Origin: Edaphobacter modestus
GTDB taxonomy: Bacteria; Acidobacteriota; Terriglobia; Terriglobales; Acidobacteriaceae
Assembly (NCBI RefSeq): GCF_004217555.1
Contig: NZ_SHKW01000001.1
Coordinates: 868,001 to 932,000 of the forward strand
DNA length: 64,000 nt
Direction: 5' to 3'
Under the pieces are notes generated by a model that was given only the letters and a program-made list of their open reading frames with translations, was not told where the DNA came from and searched no databases. Position numbers and translations under genes: made by a program. This document shows positions 8,929 to 18,542 of the stretch, piece after piece. Numbering within the stretch: position 1 is the stretch's first letter; each line of letters begins with the position of its first letter.

Positions 8929-9747
8929 TTGGTGCAAACAATTGGCGACAAGTACTTGCTGGGCACTGGACGAAGCGACCACGACCGGCTGAGGGTGATC
9001 AGTGAAATTCACGATGGCCGGACGCGCGAATTGTTGCTGCGCGCCGGACTCGCATCGGAGCATCGCTTCGTGGAGTTCGGATGCGGACTCGGCTACGTCA
9101 CGCGTTGGGCGGCCAGCCTGGGAGCGAATGCCACCGGAATCGATCTGAACGAAGACAACCTTGCGGTAGCTGCCCAGTTGGCACAAGAGGTAGGCCTGAA
9201 GAATGCGCGGTTCGTTTCTGCCAACATCTACGAGTCCGGACTTGAGCCCGAGAGCGTGGACGTGGCGTATTCGCGGTGGCTGATGGTCCATCTGAACAAG
9301 CCGGTTGAGGCGATGCGCGCCATCCACGCGGCGTTGAAGCCGGGCGGCGTCATGGTTTGCGAGGAAGCGGACGTGAGCGCGGTTTACACGGAGCCAAGCT
9401 CAGCCGCTTATACCGAACTACGCGATATCTGCATGGAAGGAGCCCGCAACCGCGGAGTGGATTACTCGGGCGGTCGCCGTATCCATTTGTGGGCCAAGGA
9501 GGCGGACTTTGAGCTTGTACACGGGGATGCTTATCACCCGCACTACCTAACCGGCAAACACAAGGGATTCTGGAACTGGACGCTGCACGCAGTGGGTCTG
9601 GGGATGGTGCGAGAAGGAAGCTTGTCGGGAGCCCGCCTGGAAGAACTGGTGGCGGGAATGGCCGAGGCGGACGCTTCACCAACCACCTTGGTTGCGCATT
9701 GCCGGATGCATCAGTTGATCGCGAGGAAGCCGGAATCGAAGGCCTGA
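8929..9747 (+). CDS. class I SAM-dependent methyltransferase
   Basis: The 272-residue protein has a Rossmann methyltransferase core. Motif I is VEFGCGLGYVTRWAA at about residues 48-62, the acidic residue ending beta-2 is in GIDLNED, motif IV is SVDVAYSRWLM, and post-motif LKPGGVMVCEE follows. The substrate cannot be told; similar proteins are annotated generically. The start is uncertain: TTG at 8929 or GTG at 8932, with no strong ribosome-binding site. It is monocistronic and converges on dnaE2. Confidence 0.8.
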   Translation: MVQTIGDKYLLGTGRSDHDRLRVISEIHDGRTRELLLRAGLASEHRFVEFGCGLGYVTRWAASLGANATGIDLNEDNLAVAAQLAQEVGLKNARFVSANIYESGLEPESVDVAYSRWLMVHLNKPVEAMRAIHAALKPGGVMVCEEADVSAVYTEPSSAAYTELRDICMEGARNRGVDYSGGRRIHLWAKEADFELVHGDAYHPHYLTGKHKGFWNWTLHAVGLGMVREGSLSGARLEELVAGMAEADASPTTLVAHCRMHQLIARKPESKA

Positions 9748-9870
9748 CACCCATTCACTCGAATCGTCGCAAAGGGATTACCGATTCTGGGCGTCTGACA
9801 TCGGTGCCTTAGTCGCCCCGGATGGCACTCTCGTACGTCTCATCCAGAACTAACCCCCTCGAATAAAGAA

Positions 9871-9957
9871 AAATATCCCCTCTGGACACCCCTAAAGAGA
9901 AAAGAAAAAGCTTGTAAAGCCAGAGAGAATCTCTGCGGCCTATTCCTGCCCCGCAAT
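9871..9957 (+). repeat. left copy of 88-bp direct repeat flanking the imu cassette
   Basis: The sequence from AAATATCCCC onward recurs at 15651-15738 in the same orientation with only about ten differences. It contains a small hairpin (CAGAGA-GAA-TCTCTG at 9921-9935). It lies between the stops of the convergent methyltransferase and dnaE2 genes. Confidence 0.88.
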
Positions 9958-9982
9958 GCTCTCCCTATGTAACGAGTGCGGA

Positions 9983-12900
9983 TCAATGAAAGTCATGCGA
10001 CCGCGCATCAATCTCGCTGAGTTTCAGCACGCAAACGGCTGACGCCTTCACCGAGATAACGCCGTCCTGATTCTGGAGCGTGCCTTCGACCCGTAGGATC
10101 TTCCCGCGCGTCACTGCCACCCTGTTCCGCTCGTACAATTGGGGATTGATGATCGCATTGGAGATTCCTGTCTCATCCTCCAAACTGAGGAAGATAAAGC
10201 CACTGGCCGTACCGGGCCGTTGGCGGACGATAACCACTCCAGCGATGCGTGTGTAGATGCCGTCCGGCATTGCTCTCAGATTGCCAGCCGGGATAACGCC
10301 GGTTCGGTCCATATCTGCACGGTGATAGGCCATGAGGTGCGGCCCCATCGTTAGTCCTGTGCCACCGAAGTCAGCGACCAAACGTTCTTCTGTCGTCATC
10401 GGCAGCAGCGGTGCTGAGTTCTCCAGTTCATGCTCATCTGGAATCCCCACGAAGAGTGGACCGATACCCTGCCCTGCCCGTTCCGCACGCCAAAGCGCGG
10501 TGCGCCGGTGATGTTTCTCTCCTGTCCAATTGAACGCTCCGATCTCGGCCAACAAACCTAACTCTGTCCTATGTATTGAAGGCACGCGACGCTGAAGATC
10601 GTACTCAGACCCGAATGGCCCGTCCACATGCCGTGATTCTGCAATCGCATCTCCTATCTCTCGCCGCAAGCCTCGCACGTATTTGAAGCCCACTCTGACG
10701 GCGAACGGACCTGTGTATCTGCCACGGTCTGCTTCTCTAAGGACTTCCAGGGTGCAGAAATATTCCGAGTGTTGAACATCAATGGGCAGACCTTTCAGCC
10801 CGTGACGCTTCGCGTCGTTGAGGATCGTCGCCGCAGAGTAGAATCCCATCGGCTGATTGTTGAGTAGCGCACAGGTGTACGCGGCGATGTAGTGAAATCT
10901 GGTGTAGGCACTTGAATACGCAATCGAAGCAAAGCTGTGTGCATGCGACTCCGGGAACATGAACTCTTTGACTGTCGAGAGCACCCGCATAATCTCCACC
11001 TGCACCTCCGGTCGGATTCCATTTGCGGTCATGCCTTCGTGGAGTCGCGCCGTCATTCCGGCGATGATCGCCTGAGAGCGCTTTCCGCCCATCGCTTTGC
11101 GCAGCTCTTCCGCTTCTCCACCTGTGAGGTTTGCGGCCACCATGCCTATCTTCATCACCTGCTCTTGAAAGAGAGGCACGCCGAGCGTTCGACGAAGAAA
11201 CGGCTCGAATGATGGGTGCAGGTAAGTGACTGGCTCTCTACCGAGCCTGCGTGCGATGTAGGGGTTTACGAACTTTCCCGTTACCGGTCCAGGACGAATG
11301 ATTGCCACCTGCATCGACAGATCGGCAAAACACTTCGGCATAGTTCGCGGGAGCGCGGACATCTGGGCGCGGCTCTCAATCTGAAACAGCCCAACGGTGT
11401 CGGCCAACTGAATGCTTTCGTAAACGGCAGCATCCTGCGGAAGCTGTGCGTAGTCAAGCGGCACGCCATAATATTGCGGCACCAGATACGCAGTATCCTT
11501 GAGAACGGCCAACATCCCCAAGCCCAGAAGATCAACCTTGATGATCTTCATATCGGAACAATCGTCTTTGTCCCATTGCACGACCGTTCGCCCGGCCATC
11601 GACGCCCGCTCAATTGGAACAACGGAATCGAGGTGTCCCTGGCAGATGACCATGCCGCCCGAGTGCTGGCTGAGATTGCGCGGCAGGTTCTGCATCCGCC
11701 CGCACATCTGCAGATACTTCATGATGCGAGCGTTCCGCATGTCGAATCCGGCAGCTTTGAAAGTGTTCACCAGGCCGTCACTCGGTCCCTTCCACTCCCA
11801 TGCACTGACCAATCCCGCGAGCCGTCCTGCGGTCTTTTTATCGAATCCAAGCGCCTTACCTGCCTCGCGGGATGCCGAGCGGCTCCGATACGTGGTGACA
11901 TTCGCAGTGATGGCCGCACCCAGTTCTCCATATCGCTGATACACATATTGAATCGCCCGCTCGCGGTCTGTCTCACTGGGCAAGTCTAGGTCGATGTCCG
12001 GCCACTCGCCGCGCTCCTCCGAGAGAAACCGCTCAAACAGGAGGTTCAAGCCAACGGAATCAACGATGGTGATTTCGAGCGCGTAGCAGACGACGCTATT
12101 CGCGGCGGAGCCGCGGCCTTGAACCAGAATGCCGTTGTCTTTGCAGAAATGAACGATATCCCAAACGATGAGAAAGTATCCCGCGAGCCCCAATCGCTCA
12201 ATCAGCCGCAGCTCCCGCTCCGCCTGCTGTGTTGCTTTGGCATTTAGGCCCGGGTCATTCTTCGGGAGATAGCGCCGGCGTATACCTTCCTCCACGCGCT
12301 TGCGGAGAAACGAGTCCATCGTCTCCGCGTCCGATACGGGGTACGCTGGGAACTCGTAGCCCAGACCGGTCATCTCGAATTGCAGACGGGACGACAGCTC
12401 TCGTGTATTGGAGATGGCATCCGGGTAGTCATAGAAAAGCTCCCGCATCTCACGCGCAGAGCGCAGATAGCGCTCCGTGTTCCTCGTCAGAAGCCGTCCC
12501 GCAGTATCGAGTGTCGTTTTGTGGCGAATACAGGTGAACACATCGAGAACTTCGCGCTCATACTCCGTTGCGTAGTTCACTCCTCCCGTAGCAAGCAGAG
12601 GCAGATTCAGGGACCGCGCGATGCGGATGGCTGTCCGGTTGCGATGCTCCTCTTCTCGGTCGAAGTGGCGCTGAATTTCGACGTAGACGTTCCGTAGACC
12701 AAAAAGTTCTATCAGCCGCTCGACGGCCTTCTGCGCTGCTTCGTATCCCCCCCGTGCCAACGCAGCAGCCAGCGGCCCCTCACTGCCGCCGGTCAGACAC
12801 ACCAAACCCTTGCCGTACTCCTCAAAGTCGCTGACAAGCGCTGCACCTTCGGCCTTCTTGCTCTCGCGCAACTTGAAACGGGTGATAAGACGGCAGAGGT

Positions 12901-13216
12901 TTTGATAGCCGGTGCGTGACTGCGCCAGCAGTGGTAACCGCGCAGGTTCGATGGGATGCTGATGTGGCAAGTACGCAGCGGGCCGCAACCGCTGCCCCAA
13001 GTCGCTCACGGCGATCTCCGCGCCGATGTGCGCCCGCACACCTAGCTTCTGTCCCTCCAGGTGAAGGCGTGGCGCACCGTATAAGCCGTTGCGATCTAGC
13101 AGCGCTATAGCTGGCATCTCCAGATCGGCTGCACGCTGAACCAGGAACTCAGGCAGGGACGCTCCCTCTAGAAAGCTGAAAGCAGAGCGAGCGTGCAGTT
13201 CGACGTACTCAGTCAT
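9983..13216 (-). CDS. dnaE2: error-prone DNA polymerase III alpha subunit homologue DnaE2 (ImuC)
   Basis: The 1077-residue C-family polymerase performs translesion synthesis together with ImuA and ImuB. An N-terminal PHP domain begins MTEYVELHARSAFSFLEGA. The palm contains the catalytic pair in PDIDLDLP (D407 and D409), preceded by GRGSAANSVVCYAL at 368-380. C-terminal HhH and OB parts follow, without the long tau-binding tail of replicative DnaE. The PHP HxH motif is degenerate, as usual in DnaE2. The ATG at 13216 was chosen because it overlaps the imuB stop (ATGACTGA), implying translational coupling; an upstream in-frame ATG lies well inside imuB. Confidence 0.95.
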   Translation of the reverse strand: MTEYVELHARSAFSFLEGASLPEFLVQRAADLEMPAIALLDRNGLYGAPRLHLEGQKLGVRAHIGAEIAVSDLGQRLRPAAYLPHQHPIEPARLPLLAQSRTGYQNLCRLITRFKLRESKKAEGAALVSDFEEYGKGLVCLTGGSEGPLAAALARGGYEAAQKAVERLIELFGLRNVYVEIQRHFDREEEHRNRTAIRIARSLNLPLLATGGVNYATEYEREVLDVFTCIRHKTTLDTAGRLLTRNTERYLRSAREMRELFYDYPDAISNTRELSSRLQFEMTGLGYEFPAYPVSDAETMDSFLRKRVEEGIRRRYLPKNDPGLNAKATQQAERELRLIERLGLAGYFLIVWDIVHFCKDNGILVQGRGSAANSVVCYALEITIVDSVGLNLLFERFLSEERGEWPDIDLDLPSETDRERAIQYVYQRYGELGAAITANVTTYRSRSASREAGKALGFDKKTAGRLAGLVSAWEWKGPSDGLVNTFKAAGFDMRNARIMKYLQMCGRMQNLPRNLSQHSGGMVICQGHLDSVVPIERASMAGRTVVQWDKDDCSDMKIIKVDLLGLGMLAVLKDTAYLVPQYYGVPLDYAQLPQDAAVYESIQLADTVGLFQIESRAQMSALPRTMPKCFADLSMQVAIIRPGPVTGKFVNPYIARRLGREPVTYLHPSFEPFLRRTLGVPLFQEQVMKIGMVAANLTGGEAEELRKAMGGKRSQAIIAGMTARLHEGMTANGIRPEVQVEIMRVLSTVKEFMFPESHAHSFASIAYSSAYTRFHYIAAYTCALLNNQPMGFYSAATILNDAKRHGLKGLPIDVQHSEYFCTLEVLREADRGRYTGPFAVRVGFKYVRGLRREIGDAIAESRHVDGPFGSEYDLQRRVPSIHRTELGLLAEIGAFNWTGEKHHRRTALWRAERAGQGIGPLFVGIPDEHELENSAPLLPMTTEERLVADFGGTGLTMGPHLMAYHRADMDRTGVIPAGNLRAMPDGIYTRIAGVVIVRQRPGTASGFIFLSLEDETGISNAIINPQLYERNRVAVTRGKILRVEGTLQNQDGVISVKASAVCVLKLSEIDARSHDFH

Positions 13217-14696
13217 ACGTCCCCTGTACATACCAGCATCGAGAGCGCGAATCGAATGCAAGCCGGCACACACGCTCCGCTGTGTCGCTGGCGAGCCGAA
13301 CATCCCACTCCTCCCGACACCAGTTGGCCTCCGACCACCACTGCCCGCTGACGCGCCACGGCCCGGCTATCTCGCGGACGGCATACCTCTGCCCTTCCCA
13401 AAAGACCCGCGTTGGCGCGTTGCCGGTGAGCATAACCCCGACAGTCTGAGGCGGACGGCAGACGCGAAGAGCCGTTGGCACCGATACAGATGGTCTCGCA
13501 CTCTTCGCAGGTGATGGAGGAGCGAATGGGATCATGCGGAAGGCATTCGGTCGATGATCGTCTTTCAGCTCGACCGAACCGACGCGCTCCTCACCGAGCA
13601 GCTTCCGCAGACGCGCAAGCAACACCTCCAGTCTCCCCGGCTCTGGCGACTGTGGGAGAAACAGACCGTGCTGCGCGCGATAGGGTGCAGCAGATTGTGC
13701 GTGCAACTCCAGGCTGACAATCGTGGCGCTTGGTGGATGTGTCTCTAGGTCAAGTTGCAGCAGTTTTAGTAGCGTCGGCGTGTCCTCCAGAGGCAACGCC
13801 GGCCGGACAACCCGCTCATGCTTCTTGCCCCCTTCGAGGTTGAGCACAACGCGCAGCGACGCAATCGCACGCGCCTTCGACTTTACCCGGTCCAACAATG
13901 TATCCGTCATGCGAGAGAGCAGAAACAATAACGGCTCCAGCATCTCTACGGGAAAGTCCAGCTCCATACGTTCGACCAGACCGTCCTCGAAGCTCGGCTC
14001 AAGCGGAAACATCAGATGCGGCCACTCTCCGAGCGCGAGGGAATGGAGTCTCTTTCCTGCTTGCCCGATGCGAGCAATCAGATCGGTCTCAGAGAGTTCG
14101 GCCAGTTGTCCGCAGGTGCGAATACCCCACGAGTGAAACCTATCCTCATGCTCCGCCGCGAGGTTCAATACATGCAGAGGAAGATCCCGCATCGCATTCG
14201 CCTCATAGCCAGGTGGCACTACGGATACGCCGGTTCTGCCCAACGCGAGACACAGGGCAGCATCAAAGTTTTGTGCGACAGCAATATTGGCAAGGAAGCC
14301 CGCCGACATGATGCGTTGACGCAACTTGCTGGCGAGTTGTGGGGCGTCGCCAAAAAGGCTATTCATGCCCTGTATGTCTAGCGCGTAGGTGCCGGGATGC
14401 GCCTGGACGTGCTCGATGCGCGGGGAAAAAATGCACGCGACGGTGTGAAGAAGCGTATTTGCGGAACCTTCGTCCTCTCGTGTACGAGGGACAGAGACGA
14501 CTTCAGGAAAAGACTCCGCTTGCAGGCGGGTCATGCCGACTTCAACACCGAGCGATCGAGCCGCTTTATTCGCGGCAAAGACTGCATCTGCTGGTGGCTC
14601 ACCGTCAATCAGCACAAATGGTCGCTTTCGCAGTTCCGGGCGCTGTTGTGCGGCCACTTGGGCAGCAAAGTTCGGGGGATGGAGAACGGCGTACAT
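13209..14696 (-). CDS. imuB: ImuB, inactive Y-family polymerase-like mutagenesis protein
   Basis: The protein of about 495 residues has the Y-family fold (PFVLIDGEPPADAVFAANKAAR; little-finger region in the middle) but not the catalytic acids: the usual SIDE motif reads ALDI, and the N-terminal DMD-like site reads LHPPNF. This loss is the hallmark of ImuB, which acts as an adaptor between the beta clamp, ImuA and DnaE2. The ATG at 14696 shares one base with the imuA stop (TGATG); a longer start at 14732 inside imuA is less likely. It is the middle gene of the cassette. Confidence 0.9.
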   Translation of the reverse strand: MYAVLHPPNFAAQVAAQQRPELRKRPFVLIDGEPPADAVFAANKAARSLGVEVGMTRLQAESFPEVVSVPRTREDEGSANTLLHTVACIFSPRIEHVQAHPGTYALDIQGMNSLFGDAPQLASKLRQRIMSAGFLANIAVAQNFDAALCLALGRTGVSVVPPGYEANAMRDLPLHVLNLAAEHEDRFHSWGIRTCGQLAELSETDLIARIGQAGKRLHSLALGEWPHLMFPLEPSFEDGLVERMELDFPVEMLEPLLFLLSRMTDTLLDRVKSKARAIASLRVVLNLEGGKKHERVVRPALPLEDTPTLLKLLQLDLETHPPSATIVSLELHAQSAAPYRAQHGLFLPQSPEPGRLEVLLARLRKLLGEERVGSVELKDDHRPNAFRMIPFAPPSPAKSARPSVSVPTALRVCRPPQTVGVMLTGNAPTRVFWEGQRYAVREIAGPWRVSGQWWSEANWCREEWDVRLASDTAERVCRLAFDSRSRCWYVQGTYD

Positions 14697-15469
14697 CACC
14701 GCACCCGCGTCCACAGAGTTTCGGCGCGCCATTCGGCCCGCGTGGGTGGTTTCTTACGAAGGAACGGAGAGCTTTCGTTACGATTGCGCTCTCGTACTAA
14801 GGCGTATTGCTGGCGCTCGAAGAGGGCCGTCTCGCCGTTGTCGCTGAAGGGATGAATGTTGGCCGGTTCACAGCGCAGAGCGAGTGCCGCGCAACTGCTG
14901 GCGCATGGAGCTTGGCTGAGAACGATGAGAGCACTGCGGGCCTGCTCCGCTGCGAGTCGCAAGCGATACCACGTCGCCAGTGGAATCCGCATCGTGTGTT
15001 GTGGGAGCACATCGCTCATATCGAGCACGATGGCGGCGAAGCCTCCAGCCTGAAGCAGCAAATCGGTTGCCTTCAGCGCTTGCTCCAGCCGCGGCCACGG
15101 CTTGTCTGTAACGCGCTGCTTGCTCTCTGCTGACATGCGGAGCCATAGCAGCCGTTTCAAAACGATGTTCGCCGCAGCTGCGGATTCAGGCGAAAGCGCG
15201 TCGCTCACATCGACCCACGCGCAAGCCACACCCGACTGCGTAATGGCGGCGATGGCAGAAAGTCCGAAGGATGTCTTGCCCGTCGATGCCGCACCCACAA
15301 TTTCGGTGATGCTCCCGCGCGGAACGCCACCACCCAGCACTCCGTCCACTTCGCCGATTCCGGTTGAGAAGAGTTCTGGAGCCTGCTTGATCTTGAGCGT
15401 GAGAGCGGCAGGCACACGGTTTGCGAGTGTGGTTTCGATCTGGAGACGGATTGAAGCGGTCGAGGGCAT
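14696..15469 (-). CDS. imuA: ImuA-like RecA-fold protein
   Basis: The 257-residue RecA/SulA-like ATPase heads the imuA-imuB-dnaE2 cassette. A Walker A motif (GAASTGKTS) lies near residue 60 after the STGIGEVDGVLGGGVPRG segment; a Walker-B-like AAIVLDMSDVL follows. In cassettes of this type it is needed for induced mutagenesis and interacts with ImuB. Its stop overlaps the imuB start. The promoter region lies in 15470-15600; a TTGACA-like -35 occurs about 45 bp upstream but no convincing -10 or known LexA box was found. Confidence 0.88.
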   Translation of the reverse strand: MPSTASIRLQIETTLANRVPAALTLKIKQAPELFSTGIGEVDGVLGGGVPRGSITEIVGAASTGKTSFGLSAIAAITQSGVACAWVDVSDALSPESAAAANIVLKRLLWLRMSAESKQRVTDKPWPRLEQALKATDLLLQAGGFAAIVLDMSDVLPQHTMRIPLATWYRLRLAAEQARSALIVLSQAPCASSCAALALRCEPANIHPFSDNGETALFERQQYALVRERNRNESSPFLRKKPPTRAEWRAETLWTRVR

Positions 15470-15556
15470 GGCACAATGTTCGCCCTATCTTCGCCTACCT
15501 GTGCCCATGCCTGTCAACCGAGACTTGACCCTTTTCTTGTGCAGAACCCGATAAGT

Positions 15557-15570
15557 GATTGTTAACAATC
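15557..15570. promoter_or_regulatory. perfect 14-bp palindrome GATTGTTAACAATC upstream of imuA
   Basis: This symmetrical site lies about 88 bp upstream of the imuA start codon, where a repressor of the SOS-type cassette might bind. It does not match the LexA boxes I know from Firmicutes, Proteobacteria or Xanthomonas. Its role is a guess. Confidence 0.35.
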
Positions 15571-15650
15571 TGCTTGTTCGTCGCAATCGATCCCCTTATC
15601 TCTGGATAACACGTTGGAATCCGGTCTTCTCTGGCGTCTGAGCAAAAGAG

Positions 15651-15738
15651 AAATATCCCCTCCGGACACCCCTAAAGAGAAAAAGAAAAGCTTGCAAAGC
15701 GAAGAGAGAATCTCTGCGGCCCTTTCCCGCCCGCAACG
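15651..15738 (+). repeat. right copy of 88-bp direct repeat flanking the imu cassette
   Basis: Direct repeat of 9871-9957 with small differences (for example TCCGGACACC against TCTGGACACC, and GAAGAGAGAATCTCTGC against CCAGAGAGAATCTCTGC). It lies upstream of imuA, so the two copies bracket the three-gene cassette at a spacing of 5.8 kb. Confidence 0.88.
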
Positions 15739-15813
15739 CCCACCCGAAGAACAAAGCATCTTTCTGCGCTCCGCGCAAAGCAAGGAAACCAAGCCTTCCT
15801 GAGGGATGAGTGT

Positions 15814-15856
15814 ACCGGGACATCCGTTACACATTGGACCGGGGACATCCGTTACA
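15814..15856. repeat. tandem ACCGGGACATCCGTTACA repeats, probable IS end relic
   Basis: Two near-identical copies, ACCGGGACATCCGTTACA at 15814-15831 and ACCGGGGACATCCGTTACA at 15838-15856, follow the 88-bp repeat. Similar doubled GGGACAT..GTTACA motifs occur at the ends of some IS481-type elements. No transposase gene remains next to it. Family assignment is from memory and tentative. Confidence 0.4.
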
Positions 15857-16378
15857 AGTCCCTTGCGGAGTTGAGGGCATGAATTGAGGTTGTGGCTGGT
15901 CTTTGCTGTTGCTCCTAAACACCTAACCCGTCGTCGAGGCCGTGGTAATGTGGGAATCCTGAAGGGATTTCCAAAGAGTGTGGGAAGGGTTCTATAAAAG
16001 GGGATGTCAAGACAAAAATACTTCTTTCTATCCGCAAGGAGGATTTGGTTTTCTGACATCCAGCCCCTCGCTTGCAGCGTTTGAGACTCGATGCCTGGAG
16101 CGTAGCTCGGCTTTGACTTCGGGGAGATTGTCGGATCCATTAATCTCTTGCGTTCTTCCGTTCGGCTTCTTCGCGCCTGTGAGCAGTTGGGCAGTTTGCC
16201 AACCATGGTTCTATCTGAGACTCAAGGCCTATTGCTTTTGTTGAGTTGTGCGAGGGGGCATACAGTGGGAAGTGAGACTGTTTCGCCTAGACCTTTCCGG
16301 GATACTCACCCTCGAACCCAAGCGCTCGGTGACCGGCGGATTACACAGATATATCCGTTCTCCGATGGTGCTGAGCGC

Positions 16379-17436
16379 TCAAGCTGCTTGTGGTTTCAAA
16401 TGCTCTGGGTTGAACGCTTCTCCTTTCTTCCAGATCTTCAGCGTGATGGCGGCGATCTTACGCGCTAGCGTCAGCCGCGCCATCTCTGGCTGCATTCCTT
16501 TATTCAAGAGTCCAAGGTAGAACTGCTGAAAGACCCCGCTGCCAACGCTGGCCGTGGTCGCGGCACCCTTGAACAAGTTCTTCAGCTCATGGTTATGGTT
16601 CCAGTTCAATCCGCGCATCAATACCGGCCTCTTTCTGCGTTCCACCTGCCCGTTGACCACGCAATATTCGCCGCTGTCGCGAGTCTCCAGCGCTAGTCCG
16701 CAGTAAGCCCAGAACTGGCGTTTGCTGCGGAAACGGTGGGGTGTTTTCACTCGTCCGATCAACACGGCCGTGCGCAGTGGCCCCAGGAAGGGTACCGACT
16801 GCAACCATTTCGCCGCCGGGTGTTTGCGACACGCAACGATCAGCTCGTGTCGCACCTGACGGCGTAGTTTCTGTAAGCCATCCAACTCCTGATACAGGTA
16901 CTCCGCGCGCCTCCGTGGGCCATCCTGGTCCAACTCTTTCAGGTAATCATCATGGTGCCGTTTTCCGTACAGCTTCCTGCCAGTACAGACGACCGCCTGG
17001 CTGCGAAACACGGCTTGAGCCGCATCATGGTTCGCGTCGTGTCGTCGGTCAGCATCGCGTAGGCGCGTGCCAGATGCTGCACCTCCAGCGCACTGTTCTC
17101 CCCGTGATAAAACGGAGACAACATCCCCGCCCACAATAACTCGGCCAGTTTGCGCGCATCGATCGCATCGCTCTTTCTTCCCGACTTCAAGAGCGCGTTC
17201 TTGCGTGGATTGCACACCACTAACTTCTTCACCCGTTGCACCAGGAGATCGTAGAGCCACGCCGAATGCGTTCCTTCTTCCAAGGTGACATGCAAGCTAC
17301 CCTGTATTCCACTCACACAATCCAGAATTGCAGAGGCCTGCGTGGGGATCACCGACTGCATGACCAACCGCCCACTCTGATCCACAACGGCCACCGAGAT
17401 CGTGTCCCGGTGGACATCCCCATTTCGCGGGAACAA
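16379..17436 (-). pseudogene. IS110-family transposase with a frameshift
   Basis: The RuvC-like N-terminal DEDD domain runs from 17436: D11 (VHRDTI), E53 (LEEGT), and D90/D93 in SDAIDARKLAELL. Near 17010 the frame changes. The remainder, including the C-terminal Transposase_20 domain (VPFLGPLRTAVLIGRV, FWAYCGLALETRDSGEY, LARKIAAITLKIWKKGEAF), continues in another frame to 16379. Apart from this single shift the gene is of full length (about 350 codons). IS110 elements use an IS-encoded bridge RNA; none could be defined here. Confidence 0.88.
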
Positions 17437-17526
17437 CGCTGGAGTAAAGTCGAGTAAATGGGCGCTGATGCGGACCGCAAGCTACAAAATACAATGTGCC
17501 GGAAAATAGTCAGCAATGGGGGCGAG

Positions 17527-18501
17527 ATGCCTGAAGTGGTGACGTGGGGTGTGATCGGCGGAGGCGATTCAGCAAGTCGCTTTGCGGCCGGACTCAGGCA
17601 TGTGACTGGAGCAAAGCTCACCTGTACATGGACACGTAAGCGGGAGGTGGCCGAGGTTTTTGCGGCGCACTTCGGTGGGGCGACCACTCGCACACTCGAG
17701 CAAATGTTGAGCGGTCCTATCGACGCCGTGTACATTGCCACTCACCCCGACAGTCATCATGCCTACGCCTTAGCGGCACTCGCAGCCGGGAAGCATGTGC
17801 TCTGCGAGAAGCCGTCCATGCTGAATGGACAACAGTTGGAGGAGGTGTTGGTCGCCGCGAGCGTACGGGGCCTGCTCTTCATGGAGGCAATGAAGCCTCC
17901 ATTCTTCCCTCTTTACCGCAGGCTCCTGAAACATCTTGAGCAGGATCCCATCGGACAAGTTGCCTTCGTCCGTGCAGGGTCCTCCATCGCCAATATTTCG
18001 CTGAACCATCCGATCTACAACTTGGATGTGGGTGGTGGTAGCCTCCTTGGCATTGGCCCCTACGAAGCCTTCCTCGCGCTCGACTGGCTCGGCCCTGTAG
18101 AACGAGTCCAGACCTTCGGCCAAATAGGCCCAACGGGCATCGACACGTTTGCCGCACTGCAAACCAGGCACCTCAACGGGATGGCCCAGCTTTATTGCGG
18201 TCTTGGGCTCCACGGTGAGGGCGACGCTTTACTCGCCGGGCCACTAGGAAATGTCGCAATCCCGAGCAAGTGGTGGAACCCTGTCCATGCGACCATCCGG
18301 TACATCGATGGACGCACAGTAGAACTTGACGAGCCCTTTGAATCCACCGGGTTCAATTATGAAGTAAATCACTTCTGCGATCTCCTCCGCAGCAGCTGCA
18401 CAGAGAGCCCAATCATCACACACGACATGTCGCGCCAGATGATGAGCATCCTCGACCATGCCCGAGTCGCGATCGGTCTCGTGTACCCCCAGGAGCTCTA
18501 G
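17527..18501 (+). CDS. Gfo/Idh/MocA-family NAD(P)-dependent oxidoreductase
   Basis: The 324-residue protein has an N-terminal Rossmann fold (TWGVIGGGDSASRFAAGL), the conserved EKPSMLNG with the family's Lys-Pro pair, and a C-terminal beta-sheet substrate domain. It is closest in feel to the dihydrodiol/sugar dehydrogenase branch. The ATG at 17527, preceded by GGGGGCGAG, was preferred over an in-frame ATG at 17458 because the fold starts right after it. It has no operon partner, lying between an IS110 relic and a pseudogene, so substrate and pathway remain open. Confidence 0.85.
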   Translation: MPEVVTWGVIGGGDSASRFAAGLRHVTGAKLTCTWTRKREVAEVFAAHFGGATTRTLEQMLSGPIDAVYIATHPDSHHAYALAALAAGKHVLCEKPSMLNGQQLEEVLVAASVRGLLFMEAMKPPFFPLYRRLLKHLEQDPIGQVAFVRAGSSIANISLNHPIYNLDVGGGSLLGIGPYEAFLALDWLGPVERVQTFGQIGPTGIDTFAALQTRHLNGMAQLYCGLGLHGEGDALLAGPLGNVAIPSKWWNPVHATIRYIDGRTVELDEPFESTGFNYEVNHFCDLLRSSCTESPIITHDMSRQMMSILDHARVAIGLVYPQEL

Positions 18502-18542
18502 GAGGGCTCGTCCTCCTCGGAAGTCCGCGCTCGAACCCGTGG

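Larger units (their letters stand above)
15571..16378. other. gene-free stretch with repeat and IS-end relics
   Basis: About 800 bp. It holds the right copy of the 88-bp repeat and the double GGGACATCCGTTACA repeats, both listed separately. A minus-strand frame of about 210 codons exists but is largely repeat-derived and has no recognisable protein. The right end (16244-16378) probably includes the 3' non-coding end of the IS110 relic. Confidence 0.4.

Noticed and set aside
13209..14696. Active translesion polymerase (DinP/UmuC)
   Set aside because: The catalytic acids are missing (ALDI in place of SIDE) and the gene sits in an imu cassette, so it is ImuB.
15562..16206. 214-codon open frame on the minus strand
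   Set aside because: Runs through the 88-bp repeat and the IS-end repeats; low-complexity Phe/Arg-rich product.
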